Positions 20,877-21,480 of a DNA stretch of 21,480 nucleotides are shown here, one piece after another. The translations under genes and the position numbers were made by a program. Origin of the DNA: a virus; the IMG/VR virus record IMGVR_UViG_3300046028_005109, positions 1-21,480 of that record; one strand, given 5' to 3'. Under the pieces are notes generated by a model. That model was not told the origin of the DNA and searched no databases. It worked only from the letters and a program-made list of their open reading frames with translations. Each line of letters begins with the position of its first letter. The stretch's first letter is position 1.

Positions 20877-21067
20877 TGGTCGCCGACCGCATGCTTTTGT
20901 CGGTGATCTCCCCCACACGCTACGAGCTGCCCCGGGACATCGCCGCAAGAGTGGGCCTGCGCCGCGTCAACGCCTCGCTCGGTCGCCTGGTGCGATCTGG
21001 CCTCTTGGAGCGCGTGCCCGGGCCGACGTGTTTTTTGTACCGCTCGAAGCAGGCGAGGATTGCGTGA
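20876..21067 (+). CDS. Small winged-helix-like DNA-binding protein
   Basis: The start shares a base with the upstream stop (TAATG). The 63-aa protein has RYELPRDIAARVGLRRVNAS, a recognisable helix-turn-helix of the winged-helix type, then LGRLVRSGLLERVPGPTCFL, which fits the wing. It is basic at the ends. It is coupled to the helicase start (TGATG). It may act as a replication or transcription adaptor; no family name is given with confidence. Confidence 0.72.
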   Translation: MVADRMLLSVISPTRYELPRDIAARVGLRRVNASLGRLVRSGLLERVPGPTCFLYRSKQARIA

Positions 21068-21480
21068 TGGAAAACTTGCGCCCCAGACAACACAAGGCCG
21101 TCGAGGACATCACCTCGGCGTACAAGCGCGGCTACCGCGCGCCGGTGCTGATTGCCCCCACCGGTTTTGGCAAGACCCATGCAAGCGCCACGATCATTCG
21201 CCGCGCCCTGGCCAAAGGCAAGCGCGTCTGGTTCATCGCCCACCTCAAGGAAATCTTGACGGCCACCAGCCAGAAGCTCGAGGACGAAAAAATCCCGCAC
21301 GGCTGGATCGCGGCTGGGCAGGACGGCAATCGAAACCTGCCCGTGCAGGTGGCCATGGTCCAGACCTTGGTGCGCCGCTTGGACCGGTACCAGCCGCCCG
21401 ACCTGATCATCGTGGACGAGGCACACTTGGCCGTGGCCAACACTTACCAGCAGATTTTCGAGTGGGCTGGCGCTGGCCCA
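21067..21480 (+). CDS. SF2 DEAH helicase, N-terminal part (runs off the window)
   Basis: The gene starts at ATG 21067 and stays open for 138 codons to the window end. It has a Q-motif-like start (LRPRQHKAVEDI), Walker A APTGFGKT (residues 30-37), motif Ib-like VAMVQTLVRRL (95-105) and DEAH (117-120) in IIVDEAHLAVANT. These place it in helicase superfamily 2 (ResIII/DEAD-type). It probably unwinds nucleic acid in phage replication or recombination, fitting its place after two DNA-binding proteins. The C-terminal helicase domain lies beyond the window. Confidence 0.92.
   Translation, partial: MENLRPRQHKAVEDITSAYKRGYRAPVLIAPTGFGKTHASATIIRRALAKGKRVWFIAHLKEILTATSQKLEDEKIPHGWIAAGQDGNRNLPVQVAMVQTLVRRLDRYQPPDLIIVDEAHLAVANTYQQIFEWAGAGP

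Noticed and set aside
1-21480. Diversity-generating retroelement acting on the fibre gene
   Set aside because: No reverse transcriptase and no near-duplicate template region of the fibre gene is present in the window.
1-21480. tRNA genes or insertion sequences
   Set aside because: No cloverleaf-like segment, transposase motif or flanking inverted repeats were noticed; this was a reading by eye.

Overview
The window is a piece of a tailed bacteriophage or prophage genome. It has no ribosomal, tRNA or chromosomal housekeeping genes, its genes are tightly packed with ATGA, TAATG or TTGA junctions, and it holds recognisable lysis, tail/ejection, recombination and regulatory modules. The DNA is GC-rich. 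The codon use and the proline-rich QPAPVQEP linkers resemble phages of Burkholderiales such as the Comamonadaceae; this host guess is inference from memory. A short-tailed (podovirus-like, P22/SU10-type) particle is likely because an adaptor, a nozzle-like protein and several ejection-type proteins are present and no sheath, tube or tape-measure gene is seen. Terminase, portal, capsid and integrase are not in the window.

Layout. (1) Positions 1-1308, plus strand: a lysis cassette with two small membrane proteins, a GH108 endolysin and a 3TM-type holin. (2) Positions 1309-1405: a short gap with a candidate promoter. (3) Positions 1406-11266, plus strand: virion genes, in order an SU10-type adaptor, a fibre-like protein, a nozzle-like protein, a 75-aa protein, and four large Ala/Gly/Gln-rich proteins that look like internal/ejection proteins. 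A strong Rho-independent terminator follows at 11293-11319. (4) Positions 11318-20481, minus strand: about 25 early/accessory genes read leftward. From the promoter end these are a minimal C5-methyltransferase-like protein, several small proteins, a two-motif DnaJ-type zinc protein, a modular repeat-linked protein, a cluster of microproteins, a YqaJ exonuclease, a RecT annealase, a DUF2303/YfdQ protein, an AlpA/excisionase-like HTH protein, a DUF7220-like membrane protein and a terminal set of unknowns. (5) Positions 20482-20609: a divergent control region. (6) Positions 20610-21480, plus strand: a Cro/YdaS-like regulator that may be translated from a leaderless mRNA, a small winged-helix protein, and the start of an SF2 helicase that runs off the window.

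How it works together. The divergent region at about 20.5 kb probably sets early expression. The leftward operon supplies recombination (YqaJ plus RecT), DNA modification and host-interaction proteins. The rightward short operon starts replication-type functions. The 1-11.3 kb block makes tail and ejection proteins and lyses the cell.

The most unusual item is the 381-aa gene at 17236-18381. It is built from unrelated 35-65-residue segments joined by seven near-identical DNA linkers, all in the same reading frame, and it lies in the same operon as a RecT/YqaJ pair. Its organisation suggests cassette shuffling. Several genes given here (16762-16896, 16893-17045, 18378-18485, 11318-11491) are short and easily missed, and are supported by coupling to their neighbours.
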